From positions 5,766,001-5,830,000 of the forward strand of contig OX359191.1 in NCBI GenBank assembly GCA_947172415.1: 64,000 nucleotides of DNA. Direction: 5' to 3'. Of the stretch, positions 28,075-41,110 are shown in pieces. Every line of letters begins with the position of its first letter. Position 1 is the first letter of the stretch. The notes under the pieces were generated by a model, which had not been told where the DNA came from, ran no database searches, and was given only the letters and a program-made list of their open reading frames with translations. The position numbers were made by a program, and so were the translations under genes. This DNA comes from Chondrosia reniformis. Its lineage: Eukaryota; Porifera; Demospongiae; Chondrillida; Chondrillidae.

Positions 28075-28320
28075 TGCATCAAAAATCTATTTTCCTACAT
28101 GCTATGCCTATATTCTGTAAAAGAGCCTAAACCTGAAGAGAGCTTTGGATGAAGATGCGGGAGTCTTTTCTTCCTTCTTTTCAATTCTTTTATCTTTTGC
28201 TCCAATGGGTCAGACAGCCGTTTCTGGGAATTCCACCCTTCATCAGTGATCCTGGGAGAACTGGTCTTTGTCTTTTTCTTTATCTTGATCTTCTGTGAAT
28301 CCTTGGCTCTCTATGCTAAA
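28075..28320 (-). repeat. Hammerhead-bearing dispersed repeat, copy 1
   Basis: ~245-bp member of a family also at 34635, 40878 and 52070. In its own orientation: an A-rich lead (AGATCAAGATAAAGAAAAAG), a hammerhead ribozyme, a purine-rich stretch (GAAGATGAAAGAAG), then a tail with TTCATCCAAAGCTCTCT and GAATAGGCATA. It lies 3' of the reverse transcriptase relic at 28490-29440 on the same strand, which suggests it is the terminal repeat of a Penelope-like element (inference). Confidence 0.7.
28205..28258 (-). ncRNA. Hammerhead ribozyme (intact core)
   Basis: Minus strand: CTGATGA (28246-28240), stem II GGG-TGGAATT-CCC, A, GAAAC, loop GGCT, then GTC with the predicted cut after C at 28213. Stem III is two base pairs (A-U, C-G), as in dimer-forming retroelement hammerheads. 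Stem I pairs TCA just before CTGATGA with TGA after the cut, then GG/CC beyond a mismatch. Confidence 0.75.
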
Positions 28321-28489
28321 TCTAGGGGCCTGTACACTATTTTGGTGGTGTTAACTAACTAAAGACACATGATGAAATTTAATTTTATGAAAGGAATGTA
28401 AGTCAAATTAAATTTTATGAATTAAATCTATTAATAATCTTGCTTGTACAGGTATAAAACAGACTCAACATAACTATAGACACAAGTAG

Positions 28490-29440
28490 GACATATTACA
28501 TAAGTCTACCCTTATAGGTCTTATAATAGTAGTAACATTTCTTTGAAAGTGTACGTGGGGTAAAGGGGTTACACAAGACAGTCCTTAAGCATACTAGCTT
28601 ATACTTCATTCTAACTAGAGGCTGCCGGGATAGGAAGGTTTTAAAGGTTGATTTTAGCTTAAAGTATTTGTAACCCTGCTTAATAAGCCTACTGCATAAC
28701 TGCAAACTTTTAGCCTGAAAACTGGAGAAGTCACTACATATTCTGGAATACCTAATTAGTTGTGAAATAAAGACACCATAGGCTGGGATATTGGGAATAT
28801 TACTATCTAAATGGGGGAAATTTACTATATCAAAGTTAGCTCATCATATACTTTAGTGATAAATTGATTACTAGTAATGGTTATACGTATCTAAGTCTAA
28901 AAAAGGGGATTTCCTAGGGCTGGTATTTGTCTTTTTAAGAATAAGTTTTTTGGGCCCGGGGTAAATGTCAGTTCAAAATCCTTGTTGTTAATAAGGTCAT
29001 CAATATACCTATATAAGTATTGGAAAATTTAATAGCTAGGGTGATGTTTTCCTTAAAGTAGTCCTATCATAAACTCATACTCATAGGCAAAACAGGGGCA
29101 CAGTAAGTACCCATAGGGATACCTACACATTGCTTAAATACAGAACCGTCTACACATACATAAATGTTGTCAATAAGATAATTAAAGAGCTCTACTAAAT
29201 GAACAGCTGTGACTGCATTATGGGAGACAATATTAGACCAAAAGGCTTTATCATGACAGACTTCAATATATCGGGACTTCCTACAGGCATAGGAACTACG
29301 AATAAGGTTAGTAATCTTGTCTTTAAGTAGGTTATGGGGGATTGCTGGCGCTGTATATAAGGTAGTAAAATCAAAAAAACTATAGCTAGCTGGGCTTTTC
29401 TATAGTGGGTACAGACTTAAGACTATCTAAGACTTCTAGT
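28490..29440 (-). pseudogene. Penelope-like reverse transcriptase relic
   Basis: Minus-strand remnant with DFTTLYTA (motif A region), LFNYLIDNIYV, FKQCVGIPMGTYCAP (motif B), and the C-terminal CSRLIKQGYKYFKLKSTFK. Frameshifts and stops throughout; the motif C region around the catalytic aspartates is not clear. No endonuclease domain follows; the hammerhead repeat at 28075 does. Confidence 0.7.
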
Positions 29441-29683
29441 GAGTTTTCTACTATCCAAAAGGCATATTGCCATGCATGCATGGCCGAACCATCGATATCA
29501 CAACATTGACTAGAGAAAGACTTCAATAGTGATTATATAAACCCAGGGAACGCAATATATTAATGATGTATATACATGACCATCAAAGCAATATATATGT
29601 ACAAGTATATATTAAATTTTGTAAACATTACAATTATCCGAACAGAATTAATTGATGCTTTTTGCATTTGTGTTAAAATGGGT

Positions 29684-31457
29684 TTAACTTTTTCTGCAAA
29701 AGAAACAAAGAAGTCTTTTTGCATTCTCTTGCACATGTTTCAAAAAGAGAACAAACAATATTGGTGTTGGTAGTAGAGATAGCATATGGATTAGTATAGC
29801 TATTATCAGTGACAGTCCATTTAAGTCATTAGTTGATAAAAATAATATGACTGCATGAGATGACCAAGAAACGATAAGGTGCTTCCAATTATGAGATACA
29901 GTGACAGTTTAGCAACTGCCTTGTGAAGTTCCATATTTTTTGATTTTTTGACATCAGCACTGACATCACCTAATACCACCTGTGTTTTCAGGTGTCTCAA
30001 GGTAATGATTGGTAGCACAACTGATAGTAGCAGTGAAGGAATTGCAGTTAGTAGAAATCCCGTAAGGACTAGGGCAATAGTGGAGCTGGTAAGGGTGCTG
30101 TTATCTATAGGTGGGGGTGTATACACATGTTCAACAAATATAGGAACATTGATGGCAATGTTGATAATCCATAGTACAAGACAGCCAAATAGCACTCCTT
30201 TCACGCTTATCTTGTAAAATACATACCTGCATTAGTAAAAAAGGCCAACATGATCATGATTATATATATATTCCTACTTAGAGAGTACTTCCGTACTCTC
30301 TGATACCTGTATATATATCTAGTATGATGTATATGTAAGATCTAGAGAATAGTCATTGCGGTGAGTTGATGAGATGTATAGACATGTAGATGTATCCTTG
30401 AGGAATATAGTCCTTAATTCATTTGCCTAAAATGATCCCTCGGATTATATATATCTACCGACTACAGTGCAGCCCATGCACTTAATTTTTGGGGTCAATG
30501 GAAAAAAATTGAATTATCAAGGGTTTAAGTTGATCTCACAATTTACAAGTATAACAAAAAGGGACGTGTTTATGATATTCATACGTACTTTTTATTATTA
30601 TATGCATCAGTGGCTGCACTGCATTTTTACTCAACCTCAACTGGGCAATTCAAAATCGTAGTTTGTAACTTTGAATACAAAACAGTAACTCTAGAAATTC
30701 GCGCTAACTCACTACAATTTACACTGTAATTGATACATCTGTGTGGTCAGCGATTCGAATTAAGCCGTACGAAATAATGGGAAACATAAAAACGTTCGAA
30801 TTAGATCGCGATCTAACTAGCTAACAAAATGGCGATGGCAAACAGTTTTACCGATCTTGTTAGTCGCCGAGAATGTGAATATAACAGTTAACAACGGCGG
30901 TAAAGTGTGAAGTCGATTTCGAAATTCATTTTCCTCACACAGTAAGCTTACTCGATTTGTATATTTTATATCTTACATGCACGAGTGTTTTGAGTTCTGC
31001 ATATGAGGATTGAGTGTATAAACTGCGAAATCAATACTTCCGGAGTCGCTATCTATATACATGTATATGTGTTTGGAACGTACCTTAGATAGATGAAAAC
31101 CAGAATAGTATAGCAACCATTAAAGATAAATCTGCCATACACTCCAATTTCTAATACGAAATCCACTGCTCTGCTAAAAAAATTCGAAGTTGTTAGAGGG
31201 TAAATTCCGAAGTCCATAAAATACAAACAATGTCCACAGGCCATTACGATGCAGCTTACTAAGATATTCACAAGGGAGATGCGAATAACTTTGGGTAGCG
31301 GTCCTTTCATTACTAGAGTCACTATAAGAAAAGCATCTACTACAATAACAGGAAGTAACAAGGCAGGGGACAGATAAGTGATCCAAGCTATCACGCCATC
31401 TAAATCAGCTTCACTTTGTGTATCGTACGTCTCTGTTTCATTCGTCCACATTGCCAA
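29684..31457 (-). pseudogene. 7TM receptor-like gene, copy 3 (frameshift in exon 2)
   Basis: Exon 1 31457-31084 is open (TM1-3). Exon 2 30226-29684 loses one base near 29855 (after FLGHL in TM6), so the product ends ~10 residues later without TM7. The shorter tail (stop at 29684) and an intron with TTCGCGCTAACTCACTAC are shared with copy 5, marking these two as sisters. A foldback tip lies in the intron at 30271-30304. Confidence 0.8.
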
Positions 31458-31893
31458 GGACCCAAACTGCCTTTATTACATGAACCGATTAGTGAAATTA
31501 TGACGAAATGACCGATACTTGAGCTGCTAGACTATAAAGTGTGTAACTTTAATGGTTCATAAATTTCCGGGCGCTGGGTAAACTTGTATAGGTATATGTT
31601 TTCATTGATAACTTGAAAGCATATTTAACACAGTACGCAGGTAGGACATGTGAGCAGAAAGAGGGCGTTTTGTGGTTTGAAAAGAATTTGGGTATATAAA
31701 TGCGTGGGTTGGTCATGCGCCATCTGCGTGATTTAGCTTGTGATTCTAAATGACGAATTCACTCGGAAAGGACACGTTTTATTTCGCCTATCATCGTCGA
31801 TTGTTTGTGTAAAGTAAAAGTAACTTCGCCCAATACGTGAACTTAGGTTACGTCATAGAGTAACGTCGGTTATGGTCGGGACGGCGACCATTA
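31458..31893 (-). promoter_or_regulatory. 7TM copy 3 upstream flank
   Basis: Shared proximal flank, then ~250 bp (CACAGTACGCAGGTAGGACA onward) repeated almost exactly at 62330-62578 upstream of copy 8. No gene seen. Confidence 0.5.
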
Positions 31894-32462
31894 CCGGTGT
31901 CACAGGATATTTTATCCCCCGTGTATTTTATCCGCCCGGATAGTATAAACTATCCGGGCGGATAAACGAAACTAGGAAATTTTATCCTACCCTAGGATAA
32001 TTTATCCTATACTCTACAATTTAAGCGTATCATCATGAAATCCTTTAGATACATAAGAAGCAACCTTGGGCTGAAAAGGGGATACGATTTTAGGATTTTC
32101 AGCCATCCTCACGGCTAACGATAAGAGAGCATTGAGACAGCAGGCCGAGAAATTTGATGAACGTGTAACGGTGTTCTATTTTGAAGAATGACACAGGAGA
32201 GGTGGTGATGCAGCGAGTGATCACAAGCTTATTATTATTAATTAACATTCATGTATATAAATGATTAGGATAAATTATCCTAGTATATATATTTCATCTC
32301 CCAGGTAAAATATCCTAGGATATACTATCCTAGAGTAGGATATAATTTCCTAGGGTAGGATAAATTTTCCTAGGATAAAGTATCCCAGGAGGATATTTTA
32401 TCCTAGGAAAATTTATCCGGGGGGATAAAATTTAGGGGGGATAGAATTTACTGTGACACCGG
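31894..32462. mobile_element. MITE with CCGGTGTCACAG termini
   Basis: Terminal inverted repeats CCGGTGTCACAG / CTGTGACACCGG. The interior is built from self-complementary TTTATCC / GGATAAA and CCTAGG motifs, including a perfect hairpin (arms 31927-31944 and 31949-31966). No ORF. An ATTA is adjacent on the left and two bases away on the right, so the target duplication is unclear. Absent from the otherwise matching block at 62.3-64 kb. Confidence 0.65.
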
Positions 32463-32616
32463 ACATTACGTAATGATTGCTCATGTGTCATCGTTCGGGA
32501 AATTCAAAAACGTTTATAAAGTAAACTGAATTTCAAATATAAACAATTAATGTGGAGGTAGGCAGGGGCATTCTTCTCCAGCTCTCTGATTTATGTCTTC
32601 AGCTTTACTTCCTGAG

Positions 32617-33115
32617 CTAAGAAAAGACATATACTTTACACTCCTCAGCAGATGGAATATCAGGTGCAGATTCAACAGGGACTTGCAGAATGGGCTCAAT
32701 AGGAACATTTACAGGTACAGACACAGTTGTAGATTCTTTGTAACTGCTTACAGAGCAATTTGCTGGTGCTAACTTGTGTGGATCTATTGCATCTTTAAAT
32801 GGATATGTACCACTTCTTTTGAAAGCATTGGTTATGGTACTCACTTTTATGGTGGAATCATATGCCTCTTTAAGCACAGATGCATATAGCAACGTTTATC
32901 TACACCTTTCTTGTGGCTGAGGTGATATATATGTTGCAACTAATATCTTCCAATTCTGTTTTAGTTGTGCAAATAACCCAACATTCAAGGGCCGCAAAAT
33001 ATGTGATGAATGGGGATGGAGACAAAAGAGAAGAATTCCATTTTCATTGCAGAAAATTGAAGTATCTAGGATGATGTGCTAAGTGTGGCCATCAAGTAAC
33101 AGGACAAATGGACGC
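32617..33115 (-). pseudogene. pogo/Tigger-like transposase, C-terminal relic
   Basis: Minus strand, decayed: VLLLDGHT (catalytic Asp region of DDE_1 transposases), then GPLNVGLFAQLKQNWK and TNAFKRSGTYPF, all typical of the C-terminal half. Stops at several points; N-terminal DNA-binding region absent. Confidence 0.65.
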
Positions 33116-33343
33116 TGTGGAGGGATGCTCCTAGCAAAATGGTTGGTTAACCAATTCACTGTTAAAACGGTGTTGTGCATAGCACACCAACGTCTTTACA
33201 GTGTAACTGCTAACAGCTCTGAATGGTTTGATTACACAAGAGCTCTTTAATGGTTGGTTAACATGCAACCATTTTGCTAGGAGCATCCCTCCACAGTGTA
33301 CAGTTGTCCTGCTACTTGATGGCCACACTTCTCACATCAACCT
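33066..33343. repeat. Inverted repeat made from a transposase fragment
   Basis: Arms 33066-33145 and 33267-33343 are reverse complements (both contain CTAGCAAAATGGTTG or its complement) around a ~120-bp loop. Each arm encodes the VLLLDGHT motif, on opposite strands, so it arose by inverted duplication inside the pogo-like relic. The inner part recurs at 62575-62750. Confidence 0.65.
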
Positions 33344-33564
33344 AGATTATATACTTCCTGGTCGGTAAATACAATTTTGATCATAATTTTAAAGTATATA
33401 ATTTTATATGTGACCTTTGTAACATCTATCATTCACGTAATATATAACTCCATATATATATAATATAATACGAACTTTACATTTCTGTATATATTCTGTA
33501 TTTATACGTACTTAAGTATTCTATAATTTATTGGGATTCAGCAAAAATTGTATTTAAAAAACAA

Positions 33565-33612
33565 AATTGAATGTTTCGACCAGGAGGTCTTCATCAGCAT
33601 CTATACGAACGC
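33565..33612 (-). ncRNA. Second hammerhead-core motif, copy 1
   Basis: Minus strand: CTGATGA (33597-33591), perfect stem II A-GACC-TCCT-GGTC, GAAAC. The motif and its spacing match a hammerhead core, but I cannot draw a convincing stem I or cleavage triplet downstream, so activity is doubtful. Confidence 0.4.
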
Positions 33613-34634
33613 AACAAAAAACCCTTATCACTTATATACGTACTTCAACACATGTATACATGTATACATGCAGGCATATCATATACAGTATATTGACATA
33701 CGTAAACCATGCATATGCACCTCATGATCTATTACCAGTTTTCAGTGAGAAATTACTGTTTAATACTGCATGTTAAATGTATTAATGAAAGCTTATGTTT
33801 TCCCAGCACCTGGAATTCATGAATCAATCAAGTATATATATATCAGTACATGCAAGTGCAGTCTAGCATACATGTGCACCATGTATATTATATATATTGT
33901 ACATAATTCATCAAAAATATAATCAATTACATATAATACATATTGTCTATATATAATAGAGGTCACATGCTTTTTGTATTTGTTTTAAAATGGGTTGAAC
34001 CTCTTCTGCAACAGAAACAAAGAAGTCTCTTTGCATTCTCTTGCACATGTTTCAAGAAGACAACAAACAATATTGGTGTTGGTAGTAGAGATAGCACATG
34101 GATTAGTAAAGCTATTATCGATGACAGTCCATTTAAGCCATCAGATGATAAAAGTAATATGACTGGAATGAGATGACCAAGAAACGATAAGGTGCTTCCA
34201 ATTATGAGATACAGTGACAGTTTAGCAACTGCCTTGTTAAGTTCTATCTTTTTTAATTTTTTGACATCGGCACTGACATCACCTAATACCACCTGTGCTT
34301 TCAGGTGTCTCAAGGTAATGATTGGTAGCACAATTGATAGTAGCACTGAAGGAATTGCAGTGAGTAGAAATCCCACAAGGATTAAGGCAATAGTGGAGCT
34401 GGTAAGGGTGCTGTTATCTATAGCTGGGAGTGTATATACATTTTCAACAAATATAGGAACATTGATGGCAATGTTGATAATCCATAGTACAAGACAGCCA
34501 AATAGTACTCCTTTCATGCTTATCTTGTAAAATACATACCTGCATTAAACAGTTAAAAGAAATTCCTATTATCTAAGTATATGTATATGCAGACCATATA
34601 TATATAGTCGATCTGCAATCTCTAGTGAATTACA

Positions 34635-34865
34635 AGGATTCACAGAAGATCAAGATAAAGAAAAGACAAAGATTCCCAGGATCACTGATGAAGGGTGGAA
34701 TTCCCAGAAACGGCTGTCTGACCCAGTGGAGAAGAAGATGAAAGAAGGGAAAAGAAGGAAGAAAGACTCCTGTATCTTCATCTATAAAGCTCTCTTCAGG
34801 TTTAGTTCCCCTATAGGCTCTTTTACAGAATAGGCATATAGTATGTAGGAAAATGGTTTCTTATA
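34635..34865 (+). repeat. Hammerhead-bearing dispersed repeat, copy 2
   Basis: Same family as 28075-28320, plus strand, inside the copy 4 intron; other 7TM introns lack it, so it inserted after that duplication. Confidence 0.7.
34675..34731 (+). ncRNA. Hammerhead ribozyme (intact core)
   Basis: CTGATGA at 34685-34691, stem II GGG/CCC, GAAAC at 34707-34711, GTC at 34716-34718 with predicted cleavage after 34718. Identical core to the one at 28205. Confidence 0.75.
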
Positions 34866-35593
34866 GATTTTTCATCTAGATCTTTAAAGAGTTACTGTAC
34901 TAAAACTGATATTAGTATAGTAACTTAAAGATACTCTTATATACGAACTATAAAGTGGATAATTATGGTTTCATTACATAAATAGATCTGGTCTATCCAT
35001 GGTTGATAGGAAACCTGATGAAAACGCCCTCACTGGCATAATAATATTTGTGGAATGATAATTATTAGCCATTCAAAGTGCATGATTCTATAATATTAAT
35101 TAGCCCGCTACTGATGATGGACCGAGGCCTGCATGTGACCTACATGTAATATTAATTCATAATTAAAGGCTTAATTAGCTAGTTGATTCAGAAGTAGATC
35201 TATATAAATGCCACATACCTTAGATAGATGAAAACCAGAATAGTATAGTAACCATTAAAGATAAATCTGCCATACACTCCAAATACTAATACGAAATCCC
35301 CTGCTCTGTGTAAATAGTTTGAAGTTCTTAAAGCATAAATTCTGAAATTTATAAAAAAACAAGAAATGTCCACAGGCCATTGCGATGCAGCTTACTAAGA
35401 TATTCACAAGGGAGATGCGAATAACTTTGGGTAGCGGTCCTTTCATTACTAGAGTCACTATAAGAAAAGCATCTACTACAATAACAGGAAGTAACAAGGC
35501 AGGGGACAGATAAGTGATCCAAGCTATCACGCCATCTAAATCAGCTTCACTTTGTGTATCGTACGTCTCTGTTTCATTAGTCCACATTGCCAA

Positions 35594-36290
35594 GGACCCA
35601 AACTGCCTTTATTATAATGAACCAATTAGTATTCCTTCTGAAATGAAGACGAAATGACCGATACTTGGGCTGCTAGACTACGTGTGTACGTCATAAATTT
35701 CCGGGCGCTGGGAAAACTTGTACGTTTTCCTTGATAACTTGAAAGCGTATATATATTGAAATTTGACGCGAAAGTTGTAAATTTGCGGTGCATGCCTAGC
35801 ATTCTTATTGATGCAATGATAGCCAACTTTGTGTGAGATGTGTAGTGAACTTACTGTATTTATATATCTATTTCTTCACATAGTAGGATAGTCCTTTTGG
35901 GAAATATAGTCCTTTTCTGGCATAACTTGATAGTATAATATACATTAAAGTGTTAATTCCCATTTAGACTGATGTTTTGGACTAATTCGATACAGTTCAT
36001 GTCTGGCCGGCATATTATAATAACCTAAATTGACCCATGCAAAACAAGCACAGCTGCATTGGGAAGCTTCATTGAAAATGCGGTTATCGGTATTTAATTA
36101 TATAATATGCAATGCTGACTTGTGCATGATACAGTGTTCATTTCTGATCAACTTGTTACATTATATTTTGTAAGTATTGTGTATGTTCAAGTTTCAACAT
36201 ATATACGTACCTATAATCATTAATAAATCATTAATAAATCTTATTTATATTGCATTGAAGGTAAATAGAATGTCTGGATAGTATAATCTG
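35594..36290 (-). promoter_or_regulatory. 7TM copy 4 upstream flank with LRP exon relic
   Basis: As for copy 2: shared proximal blocks, then LRP intron-derived sequence ending at the acceptor plus ~22 bases of the LRP exon (35968-35989), then the distal flank. Confidence 0.55.
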
Positions 36291-36849
36291 TTAACCAAAA
36301 ATATTAATGTATAATCATCCATTCACATATATATTTGCTACTTTAGACCTTAGATAATATGACTTAAATTGCCATATTAAATATATAGTTGTACAATTTG
36401 TGGTGCATGCCTATAGGTATAGTATATAGATAACCATATGTTAGTCTAAATGCACAAGTTTTAATTCTACAGTGAACATGACTGGCTACATACGTTTTGA
36501 ATCCACCACCTGTATCTTTTTCTCCTTAGGAACCCTTATTTTTACCTATCAACTCAACAACTGACTATATATAAACATAATATATGATATATGTACAGAT
36601 CAATATATATAGGAATACCTTCACATGCATGCAGAACTACAGAAAGATATATTCTGCATGTGATGATTAGTACTGGGATTATAAACTTTGTAACTATAAC
36701 TATATCTAGTACATATTAGTCTTAACCACCCATGCACACTCCCCTTTGTGGATATGATATGTGGCTGAGATGGAGGCAGGAACTGGGAGATGAATTTTTG
36801 TACAATTCTGCAGCTGAGAAATTCCAACTTACTGACAAACTGAGAAGGA
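36291..36849. other. Spacer, no gene recognised
   Basis: AT-rich; the right part (AGCTGAGAAATTCCAACTTA) matches DNA near 43690 beside the Penelope-like element, inverted. Confidence 0.4.
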
Positions 36850-38300
36850 ACAGAGTGATACACTAAAGGAGGTCAGGACCCTTGTGAAGTGATATTGCCA
36901 CCAGACCAGGGAAATGCCACTGTGGTCATAACAAAAGAGGACTATATATGACTCAGCAAGGCTGCAGAATGGTCTTCTTTAGTTGTAGAGTATGTACGCA
37001 TGCAGTGTTGCTTCTCAGTTTTGTGTCAAAAACACAATTGCAAGTGATTGGAGAAGGCAGCCAAATCACAAGGAACCTATAAAACCAACTCAGATCTTCC
37101 AAAATCCAACCCTTCTCGAAAGAAAGGACGAATACATCCTGGATGTCATGCACCATGTACAGGAGGCTAATGCACACACATTGATACCTGAGCTTTCAAT
37201 TCCTCCCATCTCATGTTAAGAAGGCCTGGTTAAGTACCTATATATATAAGAGGGTGGGGTACCTCACCAGCACACACAACCTATGACATACATATAGCTG
37301 CAGGAGGAAGAACTAGTCTTGAAGTATATATACAGAATGGTTACCCTGGGACCATTTTATTCTCCACTTGGTCAGCTAGCTGCCAGGGTTCAATCTTGAG
37401 GGGGTGGAGGAAGCTTCTTCCACAATCACTCCATTTGGCTTTTTTTCAAGTGTATAGTTAAAAAATCTCTTGCCTACCAGAATAAATAGTTATCCTTATT
37501 TTTTGAGAGAAGCTCTTAAGTCTCTGTTCTATCTTTTTCACCTTTTCCTGTCAGTACTAGTACTCATGAGTGGATAATTAAGTAACTATGGCAGTTACCT
37601 CTCAGACATCATCAGAATCAATCATATGAGAGAAGCTGGTCTTTAAATTCAAACATTCCCTTAGCTATACAAGGTGAAAGATGGACTGCCAATGGAGAAA
37701 CCATCCAAAGTAGTGTACATGCAGAATTTCCTATATATAGCTGCAGCTAAGCCTACCCTGGAGACTAACTGGAGACACAGTCAGAGGACTGGAGACACAG
37801 TTAGAGGACTATAGAGACAAAGTATAAGAGGACTCTGGAGACTAGGAGGAAGGAACAGGTGCACTTGCATGGATGTTTGACACAAGAAAAATGAACTGTA
37901 TATATATATAACCGTACCTACCAAGTCTCACACTATGAATGCATGGGTTGTGGGTTGGCTTTAGTATCAGACCGTTACCTCCCTTCCATTTTTATATGAT
38001 GATGTCATGGTTGTTGTTTTATTATGTATATACATCAATCTCATGCATTCAAGGTACTACATGTAAGGCGTTCCTGAAGTTAATTTTGAAAGGTTGGCAA
38101 ATATTATGTTGATGACTTGCAAGCTAACCCGAAGACATTCAATCTTCAATGGCAGTCTGAGCAAGAGTCCAGAACTAAAGGCATTGGTTAGTCTCGTACC
38201 CCAGCCTGCTTTCATTGCTTCCATTATATAAAAACTATATATGTCTCACTTCTAGTAGATTTCTTCCTTGGCAGATATGTAGAATATGCATGCATGGCAG
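36850..38300. repeat. Composite dispersed repeat, copy 2
   Basis: Colinear with 26640-28050 including the minisatellite seed (37755-37850). The stretch 38040-38220 (AGTCCAGAACTAAAGGCATT) also matches 27940 and 60960. No supported gene. Confidence 0.55.
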
Positions 38301-38521
38301 AACCATCACAACATTGACTAGAGAAAGACTTCAATAGTGATTATATAAACCCAGGGAACACACAAGGTTTATATATTAATGATGTATATACATGACCATC
38401 AAAGCAATATGAACAAGTACATATTAAATTTTGTTTTTTTCCTGTATAATGTAATTAACATTTTATCTGAACAGAATTAATGCGGGTAATACATGCTTTT
38501 TGCATTTGTGTTAAAATGGGT

Positions 38522-40522
38522 TTAACTTTTTCTGCAAAAGAAACAAAGAAGTCTTTTTGCATTCTCTTGCACATGTTTCAAAAAGAGAACAAACAATATT
38601 GGTGTTGGTAGTAGAGATAGCATATGGATTAGTATAGCTATTATCAGTGACAGTCCATTTAAGTCATTAGTTGATAAAAGTAATATGACTGGAATGAGAT
38701 GACCAAGAAACGATAAGGTGCTTCCAATTATGAGATACAATGACAGTTTAGCAATTGCCTTGTGAAGTTCCATCTTTTTTGATTTTTTGACATCAGCACT
38801 GACATCACCTAATACCACCTGTGTTTTCAGGTGTCTCAAGGTAATGATTGGTAGCACAACTGATAGTAGCAGTGAAGGAATTGCAGTGAGTAGGAATCCC
38901 ACAAGGATTAAGGCAATAGTGGAGCTGGTAAGGTTGTTATTTATAGCTGGGAGTGTATATATATGTTCAAAAAATATAGGAACATTGATGGCAATGTTGA
39001 TAATCCATGGTACAAGGCAGCTAAATAGTACTCCTTTCACACTTATCTTGTAAAATACATACCTGCATTAGTAAAAAAGGCCAACATGATCATGATCATA
39101 TATATATTCCTACTTAGAGAGTACTTCCGTACTCTCTGATACCTGTATATATATCTAGTATGATGTATATGTAAGATCTAGAGAATGTTCATTGCGGTGA
39201 GTTGATGAGATGTATAGACATGTGGATGTATCCTTAAGGAATATTGTCCCTAATTCCTTTGCCTGTAATGATCCCCTCGGGCTATATCTACAGACTACAG
39301 TGCAACAAACTTAATTGAGGATAATGGAAAAATTGAATTATTTGATTTATCAGGGATATAAGTTGATCTCACAAATGCAAGTACAACAAAAAGGGACGTG
39401 TTTATGATATACAAACATACTGAATTGCTAAGTTAAGGTTGATTAAAAAGCAGTGCAATCACTGATGCATAAAGTTTGTTAGGGTTATCACTATTTCGCA
39501 GGGAATATTTTTATATGCATCAGTGGCTGCACTGCATTTTTACTCAACCTCAACTTAGCAATTCAAAATCGTAGTTTGTAACTTTGAATACAAAACAGTA
39601 ACTCTAGAAATTCGCGCTAACTCACTACAATTTATACTTTAATGTGATATATCCCATGTGGTCATGGATTCGAATTAAGCCGCGTACGAATAATGTCATA
39701 AACATAAAAACGATCGATTTAGATCGCGATCTAACTAGCTAACAAAATGGCGATGGCAACAGTTTACCGATCTTATTAATCGCCGAGAATATGTGAATAT
39801 AACAGTTAACAACGGTGGCGAAGTGTGAAGTCGATTTCGAAATTCATTTTCCTCGCAAAGTAAGCTTACTGTTACATAGTGAAGTATTAGCTATGCATGA
39901 ATCCTACAAGCAAGGGTGTTGTATGATTCATGCATAGCTAATACTTCACTATGTAACATCCCTTTCTTGTTTCTGTGCTTTTTGTGGCATCCCTACATCT
40001 TCACTATTTTTTAGAAATTTTTTATTGTTCTCTATTTTACATATAACACGTGTGACGAGTGTTTTGAGTTCTGCATATGAGTGTAAACTGCGAAATCAAA
40101 ACTTCCGGAGTCGCTATCTATATACATGTATATGTGTTTGGAACGTACCTTAGATAGATGAAAACCAGAATAGTATAACAACCATTAAAGATAAATCTGC
40201 CATACACTCCAACTACTAATACGAAATCCCCTGCTCTGCTTATAAAGTTCGAAGGGTAAATTACGAATTCCACAAAAAACAAGAAATGTCCGCAGGGCAT
40301 TACGATGCAGCTTACTAAGATATTCACAAGGGAGATACGAATAACTTTGGGTAGTGGTCCTTTCATTACTAGAGTCACTATAAGAAAAGCATCTACTACA
40401 ATAACAGGAAGCAACAAGGCAGGGGACAGATAAGTGATCCAAGCTAGCGCTTCTACACTTTTTAGATAATTTTCAGGCTGTACATCGTACTCTGTGTCTG
40501 TTTTATTCGTCCACATTGCCAA
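38522..40522 (-). CDS. 7TM receptor-like gene, copy 5 (intact, divergent N-terminus)
   Basis: Exon 1 40522-40149, exon 2 39062-38522; 304 residues in frame. The N-terminus differs from other copies (NKTDTEYDVQPENYLKSVE), TM2-TM3 is shorter (YPSNFISRAGD), and the tail ends at CFFCRKS without the usual ~12 residues. The most diverged intact copy, so perhaps a separate receptor. The intron contains an extra hairpin element (39871-40030) and a foldback tip (39107-39140). Confidence 0.78.
39871..40030. mobile_element. Short hairpin insertion in copy 5 intron
   Basis: A perfect 33-bp inverted repeat begins GTTACATAGTGAAGTATTAG at 39871 and is mirrored ending near 39957; a tail with TGGCATCCCTACATC follows, like the ends of the foldback elements. 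The sister copy 3 lacks it between CAGTAAGCTTACT and TATTTTAT (30937-30970), so this is a filled site beside an empty one. Confidence 0.65.
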
Positions 40523-40877
40523 AGAGCTCGAGCTTTTACTCTATAATCGACTAATTTTAACTTCTAATTGGTGAGGACGCAATAATTCAGCTAATTGCTA
40601 TAAATGAAATGATGAATGCATGAATGCCGGGTGCTGGGAGCTTTGACAGAGTATATTATATCATTTATTTGACGCGGAAACCTGCAATTGATTTGTGAAG
40701 TTGTTCATGTCTTTATAATAACCATCCCTTCATTTTTGACATGTATTACATTTGTGTACTAATATCGCATGGATATGGTATATATATAGGTCTATATGTT
40801 CAAACTCTAATCTGCAATTGTCGATCAGCCCTACAGCTTATATAAATACAGAGGTGTGCATTTGGTGGTATACATGA

Positions 40878-41110
40878 GCCAAGGATTCACAGAAGATCAA
40901 GATAAAGAAAAAGACAATGACTCCCAGAATCAGTGATGAAGGGTGGAATTCCCAGAAACGGCTCTCTGACCCAGTGGAGAAGAAGATGAAAGAAGGGAAA
41001 AGAAGGAAGAAAAGACTCCTGTATCTTCATCCAAAGCTCTCTTCAGGTTTAGTTCCCTATAGGCTCTTTTACAGAATAGGCATAGTATGTAGGAAAATGG
41101 TATCTTAGAT
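40878..41110 (+). repeat. Hammerhead-bearing dispersed repeat, copy 3 (mutated)
   Basis: Family member whose core is damaged: CTGATGA reads GTGATGA (40932-40938) and the GTC cleavage triplet reads CTC. Both changes hit essential positions, so it should be inactive. Confidence 0.7.

Larger units (their letters stand above)
33963..35593 (-). pseudogene. 7TM receptor-like gene, copy 4 (frameshift in exon 1)
   Basis: Exon 2 34539-33963 is open with the FKTNTKSM tail. Exon 1 35593-35219 is 375 nt instead of 374: one extra A in an A-run near 35355 shifts frame after GHFLF between TM2 and TM3. The intron carries the hammerhead repeat at 34635-34865. Exon 2 is nearly identical to copy 9. Confidence 0.8.
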
